The position numbers and the translations under genes were made by a program. This document shows positions 25,661-36,899 of a DNA stretch of 64,000 bases, in pieces. This stretch comes from Anarhynchus alexandrinus (taxonomy: Eukaryota; Chordata; Aves; Charadriiformes; Charadriidae), in the NCBI GenBank assembly GCA_008711295.1, contig VUYV01000332.1, forward strand, positions 447,423-511,422, read 5' to 3'. Position 1 is the stretch's first letter. Every line of letters starts with the position of its first letter. The notes beneath the pieces are model-generated. The model saw nothing but the letters and a program-made list of their open reading frames with translations, was not told where the DNA came from and did not search any database.

Positions 25661-26295
25661 AGTCTGTTCTTCCATACGCAGGAGCCTCCTTGGCATGGCT
25701 GAATTGTAATGCTGTGAGACTTGCGCGTCTTGTGCATATCTGTCCAACGTACCGTCAAACTATCAGCGTAGATGCACTGAGGTTATGGTGTAGACTGTAT
25801 TACTCTCTGTAACAGGAGGAAACGTGTCCACTTGAAATATTTTCAGTAGTCGAGTTTGTTTTGCAGTTCCAAGGACTTCTTGCAGCATATGTTCATAGTT
25901 TAGGCAGTTATTTTCTCATTCTTTAATTAAGGTCTCATAGGTATCCTCATGAAAATCCTGTGCCATCACTGAAAAGATTCCTTTTGGCATCAGGTAGTGA
26001 AAATCTGGGCTCAAAACCACTTTAGGCTTTATACTCATATACATCAATACAATTTAACACTTTTCTAATTATTAGTTCCCTGGTCACAGTAGACGTATAC
26101 GGATGTATCTGTTTTCAGCCTGAAAGGTCCTTTCATGTTGCTAAAGCATCAGGAATTAACCTTAGTGTAAATAAGGACCATTCTCCAATCTCTAAAATAT
26201 TGAGATATTCACCTAACCTGTGTGTTCTAACAAAATGCTCATGCTTTATCACTTTATGAATAATGAGTATTTATAAATTGCAACCTGGCTTTTAT

Positions 26296-26310
26296 TTTTT
26301 TTTTTTTTTT
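26296..26310. repeat. poly-T run
   Basis: This is an uninterrupted T homopolymer inside AT-rich sequence with no other structure. Confidence 0.9.
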
Positions 26311-27161
26311 ATGGCTTCCAATAGTTTTATTTTGGCCTTTGTGCATATCTCTTCATGGTATGTATTGAAATTTATGCATTATAATAATACTCATCATTAA
26401 ATACATATATGAGTCTCTTCTTGGTCATGGTCCTAAGTTTTCAGACACCAGTCTTGATCCCTTAAGATACTGACTATCCCGTTCAAAGCCACTGTATTAC
26501 CAGACTCTGAAATATATGAACTCCTAGATCTTTATTTAAAAGACTAAGAACAGGTACTCAGCTTTGGAGAACTTGGACCAACTCAAGTCCTAAGAAGAAA
26601 ATTGTTGAAGAGCATTGAGATGAACTCTGCTTATAAATACGTTGGATATTTTTTTCTCTTGATTCTCAAATTCTTGAAGTCATTGTGTAATACTGCAAAT
26701 AAACAATGCACGTCACAGAAATTGCAAAAAAAAAATATATTCTCCAAATATTCTCTCCCCAGTATCAGATTTTGTTTCACGGGAATATTTTAGAATCTCA
26801 TAGTCCCAGTATAAAAGGATTAGTCATAATACAACTGTGTGCATTATATTTGAAAATTGAGATAATAAAGTAATGGGGTTTTATTGTGCAGTGATTCAAA
26901 TAAAGCTCACCTTTTCATCTCCAATGCTATATTGTAGTAAACATTTAGGACTGTTGCAATGGAGATCTGACCAGTGAGAAAAAAACAAAAGGTTAGTTTT
27001 TGTGGCTGGTTTGGGATTGTACTGGATACAGAACTTTGAAAAACGTTTTAGACAAAACAAATTGTCTATCATGTCCTCAGTGCAACATGTAGTAGTCCAA
27101 ATGTAGTTAACAGATCTGCATGATAATGAATGAATGCTTCTCTAACATTTTTCATTTTCAG

Positions 27162-27238
27162 AACAAAAAAATGTCCTTCAGTAGCACATCTGAATTGGTT
27201 TCGAGGCTGAAGGAAACATATAGCAGGGTTAAAGAAGA
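27162..27238 (+). other. candidate exon A, plus strand, 77 nt
   Basis: The 3' splice site TTTTTCATTTTCAG precedes 27162 and GTATGT, a common 5' splice site, follows 27238. The frame has an internal ATG at 27171 and reads MSFSSTSELVSRLKETYSR then VKEE, an amphipathic, helix-like composition. Beyond the proposed donor it stays open to a TAA at 27276. No homologous family comes to mind. It ends in phase 2 and does not join directly in frame to the candidate at 27605, so if both are real they belong to different transcripts or a missing exon lies between them. Confidence 0.18.
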
Positions 27239-27604
27239 GTATGTGACAACTGAGTTTATATCTCAGTTAAATAATTAAATCATTAACTAATTCCCAACCC
27301 ATTTGCTGTTTTCATGATTATAACAATTGGATGTAGCTGAACATATCTTAGTGGTCCTGTAATGACCCATGACCTTTCACAAGATGCTCTGTTTTGGCAC
27401 TGGTTTTATAAAGATTCTCTTTCCTACTAGTGTTTCACTGAATGGAAAAAATTGAAAAACTTTTTAAATATCTTCCTTAAAGCATAAAGAGGGGAGTTAG
27501 ATAAAAGATGGTAGCAATGTTAAGTGATTAAGAGTAGCCTTAGTGAAGCTGAAAACTAATCAGCATATACTGAAATGTTTATTTATTATGTACTGTTTCT
27601 GCAG

Positions 27605-27690
27605 ACATTGACAGAGAATGAACTACCCTTAGTACCAGACTTGAGGAAATGTTCAAATTCCCTTTCCCAGACAGTTTATGACATCAGGCT
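27605..27690 (+). other. candidate exon B, plus strand, 86 nt
   Basis: TACTGTTTCTGCAG precedes 27605 and GTATGTGTG follows 27690. The frame is open throughout and reads TLTENELPLVPDLRK, then SNSLSQTVYDIR. The other two frames stop within five codons. The downstream TG- and TTTTA-rich sequence is typical intron. The product is not recognised. Confidence 0.2.
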
Positions 27691-27712
27691 GTATGTGTGT
27701 ATGCATATCCTG

Positions 27713-27742
27713 ATTTTATTTTATTTTATTTTATTTTATTTA
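27713..27742. repeat. (TTTTA)n pentanucleotide microsatellite
   Basis: About five to six perfect TTTTA units lie immediately downstream of the candidate exon at 27605-27690. Confidence 0.92.
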
Positions 27743-27929
27743 TGTATTTACTTTTGCTAAGACGAGTAGACTCCGCATGCCTCCCTTAGACATACTTTCT
27801 TAAGGGATGGAAAACAGTCATTTATCACGTTTGTTTTGTATTTCTCTTTATGGGAAAGTATTCACATCACTGAACAGTTCTTCCAAAAGTAAAATGGGTG
27901 AGAAAGTGATGTCTGTCTTCTAAGCTGAC
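27743..27929. other. unique DNA before the CR1 copy
   Basis: No feature is seen. The last 30 bases may be diverged CR1 sequence running into the recognisable element. Confidence 0.5.
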
Positions 27930-27939
27930 AAGCGTTGTA

Positions 27940-28186
27940 GGCAACAAGTGGTGTTCCCCAGGGGTCAGTACTGGCTCTGGTCCTGTTCAATATGTTCATC
28001 AATGACCTGGATGAAGGGATGGAGTGTACAATCAGCGAGTTTGCTGGTGACACAAAACTGGGAGGAGTTGCTGACACACCAGAAGGCTGTGCTGCCATTC
28101 AGCATGACCTGGACAGGCTGGACAGTTGGGCAGAGAGGAACCTCATGAAATTCAACAAGGGCAAGTGTAGGGTCCTGCAAGTGTAG
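27940..28186 (+). pseudogene. CR1 ORF2 reverse transcriptase fragment, catalytic motif altered
   Basis: This is the catalytic-core end of the CR1 RT. It reads [17 protein letters not shown] (RT motif B, the QGSxLGPxLF pattern), then [14 protein letters not shown], then AGDTKLGG. The catalytic motif expected in non-LTR retrotransposons is FADD. Here it is FAGD, so one of the two catalytic aspartates is lost. The frame stops at 28186 (CKVLQV-type end, 'CRVLQV'). Continuation of the protein is found in another frame from 28262. Confidence 0.85.
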
Positions 28187-28261
28187 GGTTCCTCCTCCCA
28201 GGGAGGAATAATTCCATGCATCAGTACAGGTCACGGGGCTGATCTCCTGCAGAGCAGCTCT

Positions 28262-28747
28262 GTGGAAAGGGACCTGGGAGTCCTGGTGGACAACAGGATG
28301 CCCGTGAGCCAGCAATGTGCCCTGGTGGCCAAGAAGGCCAATGGCATCCTGGGGTGCATCAGGAAGAGTGTGGCCAGAAGGTGGAGGGAGGTCATCCTCC
28401 TCCTCTACTCTGCCCTGGTGAGGCCACATCTGGAGTACTGTGTCCAGTTCTGGGGTCCCCGGGTCAAGAAGGACAGGGAACTGCTGGAGAGGGTCCAGCA
28501 AAGGGCTACAAAGATGATGAGGGGAATGGAGCATCTTTCTTATGAAGAAAGGCTGAGGGACTTGGGGCTTTATAGTCTGGAGAAGAGAAGACTGAGGGGG
28601 GATCTTATCAAGATTGAGAGGAAGAACTTTTTTACTTGGAGGGTGGCAGAGCACTGGCACAGGCTGCCCAGAGAGGTGGGGGAGTCTCCCACTCTGGAGC
28701 CATTCCAAACCCGCCTGGACGCCGTTCTGTGCAACTGCTGTAGGTGA
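28262..28747 (+). pseudogene. CR1 ORF2 C-terminal fragment with in-frame internal deletion
   Basis: Conserved CR1 C-terminal blocks are in order: [87 protein letters not shown], then directly [20 protein letters not shown]. The usual segment between RGDLI and the KNFF block (as in YNYLKGG... of the 10.7-kb copy) is missing. The deletion stays in frame and the ORF remains open to the end. It is a non-functional fragment without endonuclease and with a damaged RT site upstream. Confidence 0.88.
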
Positions 28748-28900
28748 CCCTGCTCTGGCAGGGGGTGGCACTGGGTGATCTCCAGAGGTCCCTTCCAACC
28801 CTCACCAGTCTGTGATTCTGTTGTGAATGCAGGAGTGGAGGCTTGCAGGTCTTGAGATGTTATGGCCATCCATTTTATGTGCGAGATATTATGACTGCCC

Positions 28901-29383
28901 ATGTTGACCTGGGATTTTTGCTCAGCTGTCATTTGTTCTGACCTTCAGCAGGGAGAGATAGAGCAGGACAAGGTAATTAATGCACACTTGTATGGGCTGG
29001 ATTTGAATTCAGATGCTTCTGTTCCCTGTGGAGTTGTGGAGATGGATCATGCCACAGGTAGATTCAGTCCTGTTGGTGCTTTCCCCTCCCACCAGAACAA
29101 GAGGTTTTCATGCAGAGAGATGGATTACGGTGTCTGTAGGGATGATATCATGGAAACACTCTTTTCCCCTCCTTACCTGTTCACTGATTTTTCTCGCTAT
29201 CTTGCTCTCCTTTTGCTCTGTTCAAGGAATTGTGGTAAGAGCAGCAGGAACAACAACAAAAAAAATTCTTCGTTGTTCCTGTACATGACACACTTTCTAC
29301 TATTTGCCATCAAAGAAGTTTGCAATCAACTCATAAACAAAACAACTCCAATACTATTACACAGATTTAACTGTGTTCTTTAA
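28901..29383 (+). CDS. 160-codon orphan ORF, unidentified
   Basis: This is the longest ATG-started frame that is not CR1-derived. It starts about 80 bp after the CR1 3' end and reads MLTWDFCSAVICSDLQQGE onward. It has a hydrophobic patch (YLALLLLCSR, about residues 108-117) and an Asn/Lys run (SSRNNNKKNSS). I recognise no domain and see no promoter, Kozak support or splice sites. A chance ORF of this length is unlikely for any single ATG but not very surprising in 64 kb searched six ways. Codon use and conservation would decide. Confidence 0.13.
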   Translation: MLTWDFCSAVICSDLQQGEIEQDKVINAHLYGLDLNSDASVPCGVVEMDHATGRFSPVGAFPSHQNKRFSCREMDYGVCRDDIMETLFSPPYLFTDFSRYLALLLLCSRNCGKSSRNNNKKNSSLFLYMTHFLLFAIKEVCNQLINKTTPILLHRFNCVL

Positions 29384-31734
29384 TAATAGATGGAACTTAA
29401 GCTAACTGAGCAATGTCCTTTTACTCTGAAATCGTTCTTTGTTAATTATCCCCTTGACTTCTCTTATTTCTCTTAGCAGTAATTTCTAATTTTACTGTGA
29501 TCTTTTATTCACCCATAACCTTTGAACAATATTTCCAGGGTATTTTTTTATTCAGATAATTTCAGCTGATCTCTCTTCAGTGACCTCAAAAAGTACAATG
29601 AGCAGCAGGCAAAATCTCTTCTCACACTCTTCTTTATTTTAATAAAGCTCTTCTCTTCTTTAGCCTCTTTAATCTTCTTTTAAATATAACTTATTTATGT
29701 GTTCAAAAACACCTGTATGAAAAAGAAGTGTACTCTTTCACAGCTGGGCAAAGGGAAGATCACAGAACTGAAAACAAAATTTGCTCTAGGAATCGGAGTG
29801 GGAAAGAGACAGAAACAGAGAGCAGAAATCCTCATAACCACCCCTGTCCAGCTGCTGGACAACCATGAACCATGCAGAATTGGAAGCCTGTACTGAGCTG
29901 CCATTCTCCATAACCTCGTTTGGCAGGTCTGGAAGATAACGTGAAGTCCACATATTTTGGGTTTGTTGGTTGGTTTGGGTTTATTTTGAGGATGGAGTGA
30001 GTCAAGAACATGATAATATAAATGGATAAATATCCACACTCTTTCTCAGAATCAAGAGAATGATTCATCACAAAAAGAATTAAATAAGTATACATAGGTA
30101 TGATAAAAGCTAAGGGGAGTGTCACTGCTATTGACATTGCCTGAATTCTGTGAAGCTATAGATTTGTGCATATGCCAGAAGTGGATCAAGTGGCCCTTTT
30201 TTTCTTTTTAAAAATCCAGCCACTAGTATGATACAAATTCTGAGAAATACAGTCTTTAAGTCTACCATGTTGAACTCTATCATTTGCAAACAAATGCGGC
30301 TACCCTTCCTGCTAGTTAAAGCCATTTAGAATATTCTTCAGCTATACCCTACATAGAAAACAGCAAAGCATGTAATTAAGGATTTTGCAGTGACATTATT
30401 CTTTTAAAATTTGGTATTTGCCATTAACAATCAGCGGCCCCAGCAAACAGCTGTGATCCCAATATCTGACGTTAGTACCATTTCATATCGAGGGCTGCGA
30501 TATTCTAACCCAGGAGAGGATGAAAGGACAGTACCGCGTGGTGACTTCTGAAGTGAGAAACCGTTTCCAATCCTTAGTTAAAAATACAGAAAAAAATGAC
30601 ACAGGAACTTGAATGTGAAGGAGTTAACGTGAGTTGAGGATGACTGGCGAAACTTCTGAAGAGATGTAGATTTATTGGATTTATGTATGTGTATCTGTGT
30701 GCGTGTGGATGTGCATGCAAATGACTCTTCCACTGTATATGCACTACATGAATGTGTGACTTGTGAATATCTGCCTTCAAATACCCTTCTCTAATGTAGT
30801 CTACTGTAACTCAAGCAAAGAAATTTACATGAGTAAATTGTGGAAAGCCCATGTAACTCTATGAATAAAGCTGATTAATTATGTTTAAATTTCTATAATC
30901 TGTTAAAAGGGTCAGCCCCCAAATTAGAAGAGTTTTCTATATTCTTATTATAAAACATAGACACAGTGCCTGAGCTAAATTAAATTTTTAAGCAGCCTCA
31001 GGAAAGAAAAAAAGATTTAAATTGCTGCCACAGGGAAATTTAAACCTGACACATAAAATAGAAAAGTGATCATCAACAGCCTGTGAAACAGAGCTTCTGG
31101 TTCTATTTCCAATTTGCCACTTTTTTCCTCATAATTTTCTTTATTCTTTGTTTTGAACATAAAATTCTACTGAGAATGATAGTACTATTTAGCAAATGCT
31201 CCTGTGGTGCAAACGCAGCAGTGTAATCATGTAAATTTTTTTTTTTAACAGTGCTTTAAACTTGGGAATATATTTTTTACTGTATTTCGCCACTTTCAAG
31301 TGGTGCGTTATCAGTATGTAATTGAATAAAATTAGAATCACCTTTACTCCATTTTTAGTTAAAATTGGGATATGCAAATATCCATGCTATGTTTTTAATT
31401 GTTAAAACATGAAATTTATTGGTAAAAAATCATAACAGTAGAACAATACAGCAATTAAAACTCTACATGTCCATAAATATTTTTCACTTAATATCTGATG
31501 TATCTAACTTGGACATTATTTCTTGCTGTTGACAGAGTTTAACAAAATAAGCACTACGTCCATTCAGTAATCTAACTTAGTTTTACTCTCAAATATAGTC
31601 TATGTTATGAGAAGTCTGAGAATTTCACTACAACCAGCTCTTTGTTCAATGTGTAGGTAAAAAGAGCATGCCAGCATAGTTGCAGATGGTGTAGTTCTTA
31701 TTGACTGTAGCAACCATTGGATAATACCTTTTAA
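29384..31734. other. unique AT-rich DNA, no gene seen
   Basis: This holds short chance frames only. The largest is a minus-strand frame at 29695-30039 (114 codons) with overlapping frames on both strands and no known motif. Confidence 0.55.
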
Positions 31735-32258
31735 ATCATAGAATTATGATTGGGTTGGAAAGGACGTTTAAGATCACCTCATTCCAGTCCACCTACCATA
31801 GGCAGGGACACCTCCCACCAGACCAGGTTGCTCAAAGCCCCGTCCAACCTGGCCTTGAACACCTCCAGGGATGGGGCAGCCACAGCTTCTCTGGGAAACA
31901 TGCGCCAGGGGCTCACCACCCTCACAGTAAAATATTTCATCCTAACATCTGATCTAAATCTCCCCTCTTTCAGTTTGAAACCATTCCCCCTTCTGCCGTT
32001 GCTCCACTCCCTGATCTAGAGTCCCTCCACAGCTTTCCTGGAGCCCCTTTAGGGACTGGAAGGGGCTCTAAGGTCTTCCCAGAGCCCTCTCTTCTCCAGG
32101 CTGAACAACCCCAACTCTCTCAGCCTGTCTGCATACCAGAGGGACTCCAGCCCTCTGATCATCTTTGTGGCCCTCCTCTGGACTCACTCCAACAGGTCCA
32201 TGTCCTTCCCATGCTGAGGACTCCAGAGCTGGATGCAGTACTGCAGGGGGATATCTCA
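31735..32258 (-). mobile_element. CR1 retrotransposon, 5'-truncated, half of an inverted pair
   Basis: The left edge is CATAGAATTATGATTGGGTT, a decayed CR1 3' end on the minus strand. CR1 sequence continues to about GCAGTACTGCAGGGGG. Positions 31801-32123 match the reverse complement of the copy at 34626-35640 almost perfectly, whereas both ends of this copy match it much less well (see findings). Confidence 0.95.
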
Positions 32259-34625
32259 TGAGAGGAGACCTTTCTTCAGCAGAGGTCTTAAATTAGAGTT
32301 CTACCTTGAATAACAGAAATAGGTAAATTAAATCCCATTTTTTTCCTTGTGAAACTGTAACTGTATTATCACAATTACTTATTAAATATTATAACTATTT
32401 GCTGAATGCACCAACATTTTTTAATCTTTAAAGAGAGCTAGGATTTTCTGTTTTCAGACTGACATTTCAAAGGTAATTTTTGTTTAGAAGTGGAGCAAAG
32501 GATGAAAGACTGTACAAATAATAACAAATTAAAAGGAACAATTGAAAAACAAGGTTTCTAAATGAATCCTCTGCAATAGTTTTAATATTTTCTTCCATTA
32601 ATATTTTCACAGAATTAAACTTTTTACACGATATTCTAGGAAAAAACTCCAGGAAAATAGTAATTTTTGCCAGTTTTGTTCAAATACATAGGTTTGGGAA
32701 ATTTGGGGACAGATAACTTGTAAAGTGTTCATTATGACCTAGAATAGTTATTTTGGTTAGATAATTAAATGTTTTAACTAGATATCTTAGATAAATAATG
32801 GAAAAAAACCCAAGGTAATGGTTAGTAAAAAATGTCCAAAGTCTGTTAACCAGTATATCAAGTAAAGTGTTAATGTGAATTTCCAGTTTCCTGAATAATA
32901 ATTTGTTTTAGAATTATTGAAACTGTTCAGATTTTATATTTTCCCAAATTTATCAAATATCTAAATGTGCAAAATGAGATGCAGATGCAATGATTTCACA
33001 GTGGAGTGAAATAGCTGTTTTATTTACAATGTTTTCAAATAATTTTCTTAATTATTTAGAAAGGTCTACTCAATATAAAATTAGAGTATTGTGTTAAATG
33101 TTACAGTTCAGGATGGCATATTTACAACATCAAAACTCAAGAAATCATAGCTTGAAATATGTCTTTGAGTCCCTAAAGTCATTTAAATGCTTTGAGAAAG
33201 AGTGATAGAGTTCGTGACTGACCTTTTGTGTTAAGCAATCCATTGATTGTATGTAAAAAAGAGGCAGGAAGGATCTTCTCTAAGAATTTAATGTGAGAAT
33301 ATTAAGTAGCTTTTGTAAGACTTTATACTATCGTCTACATGCTTTCTCATTTTTGGGGAAAACCATGGAGTCTGCTTGGCCGTTTCTTGCTCTTTTTATC
33401 GTTATGCTTTTAAAACTAAAATATTAGAACTAGGAGAGCTGGAAATTATTGAAATCTTAAAACATAAGGTTTTCTATAACGTAAGTTTTGCATGGTATTG
33501 TACCTGTATCTTACTCTTTCCATACAAGTTACAGAAATGGCTCAAAATCTTTTAATAATGCTGTAAAGACCTAAATGTGTATGTTAAACAGAATCCTAAA
33601 TGTTATAGGACTGGCCTATTGTTTTCCTGTAATGCTAGCCTGAATATACTATGATTGAAAAATTCCTAATATTTGAGAGATGGATCTTTGAGACAAAACT
33701 ATTGTCAGATTCCTTTTTTTTTTTTCCGTAATGATGCAAATCTACTAGAATGTATTATATTATACCTTCCTAAGGTATGTGTAATATTGTGAGTGTCATA
33801 TAACTGGTAATTCCATTTATAGGATATTCATTCATTAAGCATAAAAAGCTATACATATATTCTCAAGCCCAGAAAATTTGCAATGCTACATATAAAGCAG
33901 AAAATCTAGTAACTGAGTGTCTCATATATTGACTGTTTGTGTCTACTATGTTTTCTTTTTGCCCTTTGATAAGACTATTTTACCAACTTATTTGCTTTTT
34001 TCACACCTATTAAGAAGCTGTGACCAAACCAATCTAAATGTGCTAAAAATATGTTTGATTGATGCTGTGTGGAGGGGACCTGGATGCAAGTTTTCCAAAA
34101 ATTAACAAAAATTTGATTTTAGCTGTCTTGCTTATGAAGGTTTCACCGTTTTGATAAAATAAAGGTATTCCTATGATGAGGTTTGAAATTCAAGAAACTT
34201 AGATGTCTGTTACACCTGTTGCATTTCAGCCTTTTTTCCAGTTTTGAGGTTAACCTGTAATCTTAGTATTTGAGATCAGCTGAGGTGGTTTAATAAGGAG
34301 AAAACATTTAGTTGATGATTCTAGAAGACTTCAAATTTTCCTCAGCAATTATCTTAGATCTTTTTTGACTGAATAATGACTGAAACTCTAGTAGCTTCAG
34401 TGCTTAATGTGGGATGCAAACCTTCTGGATCCATCTTCGCTTTAATACACTCTTGTGGAGTCCTCTGATGTGCAAATGTAGTATTTAATATTTTTATTAA
34501 ATATTAAAGAGTGTAGATTTGGATGGCATTTCATTAGGCATATTAAACCTAAATTGGAGATAAATGGATTCAATGGATTGACCACTTGATGCATATGGAA
34601 TTGGCTGGATGGCTGCACTCAAAGA
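32259..34625. other. very AT-rich unique DNA between the inverted CR1 copies
   Basis: No gene or further transposon is visible. It would form the loop if the two flanking CR1 copies paired. Confidence 0.6.
34484..34508. repeat. perfect AT hairpin
   Basis: The 10-bp arms TTTAATATTT and AAATATTAAA flank a 5-base loop. It could fold in single-stranded DNA or RNA, but such AT palindromes are common in AT-rich sequence. Confidence 0.6.
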
Positions 34626-35640
34626 GTTGTGACCAATGGCTCGATGTCCAAGTGGAGACCAGTCATGAGTGGTGTTCCTTAGGGGTCAGTATTGGAACCA
34701 GTGCTGTTCAACATCCTTGTTGGTGACATTGGTGTTGAGATGGTGTGTACCCTTAGCAAGTTTGCCAACACCAAGCTGTGTGGAGTGATCGACACACTGG
34801 GGGGAGGGATGCCATCCAGAGGGACCTGGACAGGCTGGAGAGGTGGGCCTGTGCAAACCTAATGAGGTTCAACAAGGCCAAGTGCAAAGCCCTACACATA
34901 GGTCAGGGCAATTCCATGTACAACTACAGGCTGGATAGAGAGTGGATTGAGAGCAGCCCTGAGGAGAAGGACTTAGCGGTGTTGGTTGATGAGAAGTTCA
35001 ACATGAGACAGCAATGCGCAATCTCAGCCCAGAAAGCCAACTGCATCCGGGGCTGCATCAGAAGTGTGGCCAGCAGGGCGAGGGAGGGGATTCTGGCCCT
35101 TTACTATGCTCTAGTAAGACCCCCCTGAAGTGCTGCATCAAGCTCTAGAACCCCCAACATAAGCAGCACATGGACCTCTTGGAGTGATTCCAGATGAGTG
35201 CCACAAAGATGATCAGAGAACTGGACCACCTCTCCTGTGAAGACAAGCTGAGAGAGTTGGGGTTGCTCAGCCTGGAGAAGAGAGGGCTCTGGGAAGACCT
35301 TAGAGCCCCTTCCAGTCCCTAAAGGGGCTCCAGGAAAGCTGTGGAGGGACTCTTGATCAGGGAGTGAAGCAACGGCAGAAGGGGGAATGGTTTCAAACTG
35401 GAAGAGGGGAGATTTAGATCAGATGTTAGGAAGAAATTTTTTACTGTGAGGGTGGTGAGCCCCTGGCGCATGTTTCCCAGAGAAGCTGTGGCTGCCCCAT
35501 CCCTGGAGGTGTTCAAGGCCAGGTTGGACGGGGCTTGGAGCAACCTGGTCTGGTGGGAGGTGTCCCTGCCCATGGCAGGGGGTTGGAACAGGATGAACTT
35601 TAACATCCCTTCCAACCCAAACCATTCCATGATTCTATGA
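34626..35640 (+). mobile_element. CR1 retrotransposon, 5'-truncated, about 1 kb, half of an inverted pair
   Basis: The copy starts near GTTGTGACCAATGGCTCGAT and runs to the canonical 3' end (CCATTCCATGATTCTATGA). The coding region is broken. The motif-B glutamine codon is a stop (CCT TAG GGG), and the FADD region is shortened and altered (FANTKL). The core at about 35258-35580 pairs with 31801-32123. Confidence 0.96.
34778..35128 (+). pseudogene. CR1 ORF2 C-terminal fragment, stop-broken
   Basis: The frame reads [41 protein letters not shown] and [16 protein letters not shown], ending at [17 protein letters not shown]. These are CR1 ORF2 C-terminal blocks. The frame stops where CR1 normally continues into HLEYCVQFW. 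The damaged catalytic region lies in another frame just upstream. Confidence 0.85.
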
Positions 35641-36868
35641 AACCACCATTAAAAGGTTTATTTGTAAAACAAAACACTTAAATTTTTTCAGGATGTAGTT
35701 TAGCCAAAGCCAACTTCATACCCAACATAAGCTGTAGAACAGTGTTTAACAAGGTTGGTCAGCCACAAGAAGTTGGAGTTTTTTGGAGAAGAGGAGGAGC
35801 ACAGTGAGCTCTGAGTGTGTAGCTCCTGTTTGGGAAGTCTGGATAGGCCAGAGTTGGGCAAGTGCCAATGCAATGGTGTCCAGCTGGAGATGTTTTGTGA
35901 TCTAACAGTTGATGTTCTGCCCCTGAGCAGAACAGGTTATCATGCTTGTTAACTGCATACAGGAACACTCAGGTCACATAGGTTGTAAGGCTCCATGGTG
36001 ATTTTTGTCCATCAGTTTTGACATTCTTGGATGATTATGGGAAAATGGGTCCTTGAGACTGATGGTTGTTGGGGAATATTTCAATTTTCATAATACCTTT
36101 TAGTTTTCGACATAGTATACTTCAACAATAAAGTACCTTAGTAAAGTTATCTATATGCTTGTGTATCAGAGGCTGCAGGGCGTTTGTTCCATATACATTT
36201 TCTTGCACTTTTGCAATTATATTTTTATTTTCAAACATTCGCATCAGAATTTTTCTCTTTTATATGACCTCTTCCTCAACTGGACAGAGACTTTTTCCCA
36301 TCTAGAACAATGAAAAAGGTATTATGGTTTGAATCAGTCTAAAATCGTGATCTCCGGGGATTACAGAAATACTTTTATGACAGTGCTGCATGTTTAAAAC
36401 CCTTCTTTCCCACTATAAATGTGCATATCAGTTTCTGTGAACTCAGCATAGTATGGGCTTTTATTTTACCTTTCCTGTCCCTGTATTTAGCTGCAAGAGT
36501 TGGTGATTCTGATATCAGTTTCTAATTAGGCAGGCATTCGGTTTCCTCTCTTCCCTTTTTTGCCAAAATGTCAGCAGATGGTGACCCATGTTTCACTGAT
36601 GTGTTCCTGGAATTTCATAATACTAATTATAGGCTGAAGTTTGAGTTTGTATCCTTATATAGGCCGTTTTCAACTCAGCCATTGGTTTACGGTTTCCATG
36701 GGATCGTGGAAAGTAACATGATGTAACTTGCACTTCGCTGCAGACTGCTTAATGCAGTACATTATTAGATAAACCGCGATTAAGAAAAGTTTGATGTGTT
36801 CATTAGCTATAGAATCTTCTACTGAAGCTGCCACATGAAAGTTAAAGTAATAATCAATCACTTTCTTC
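35641..36868. other. unique DNA, no gene seen
   Basis: Only short overlapping frames without motifs are present. Confidence 0.55.
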
Positions 36869-36890
36869 TTTTTTTTTTTTTTTTTTTTTN
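36869..36890. repeat. poly-T run ending in an assembly N
   Basis: Twenty-one T are followed by N at 36890, the same signature as at 5371-5393. Confidence 0.9.
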
Positions 36891-36899
36891 TCTTGTAAG

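Larger units (their letters stand above)
20051..27161. other. unique AT-rich DNA, no gene seen
   Basis: Simple repeats occur at 22439-22470, poly-T at about 23068-23082 and poly-T at 26296-26310. The 20220-20960 part is repeat-free and holds an octamer-like ATTTGCAT at about 20818, but nothing here can be called as a gene. Confidence 0.5.
27930..28822 (+). mobile_element. CR1 retrotransposon, 5'-truncated, with internal deletion
   Basis: CR1 sequence begins near the RT motif (GTTCCCCAGGGGTCAGTACTGG) and ends in CAACCCTCACCAGTCTGTGATTCTG, a CR1 3' end. Relative to the CR1 type seen at 44134-44316, about 120 bp are missing at 28611-28620: GATCTTATCAA jumps directly to GAGGAAGAAC. The copy lies on the plus strand. 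Confidence 0.95.

Noticed and set aside
27965..28798. 277-codon minus-strand ORF
   Set aside because: It is the antisense of a plus-strand CR1 copy whose sense strand encodes recognisable ORF2 blocks.
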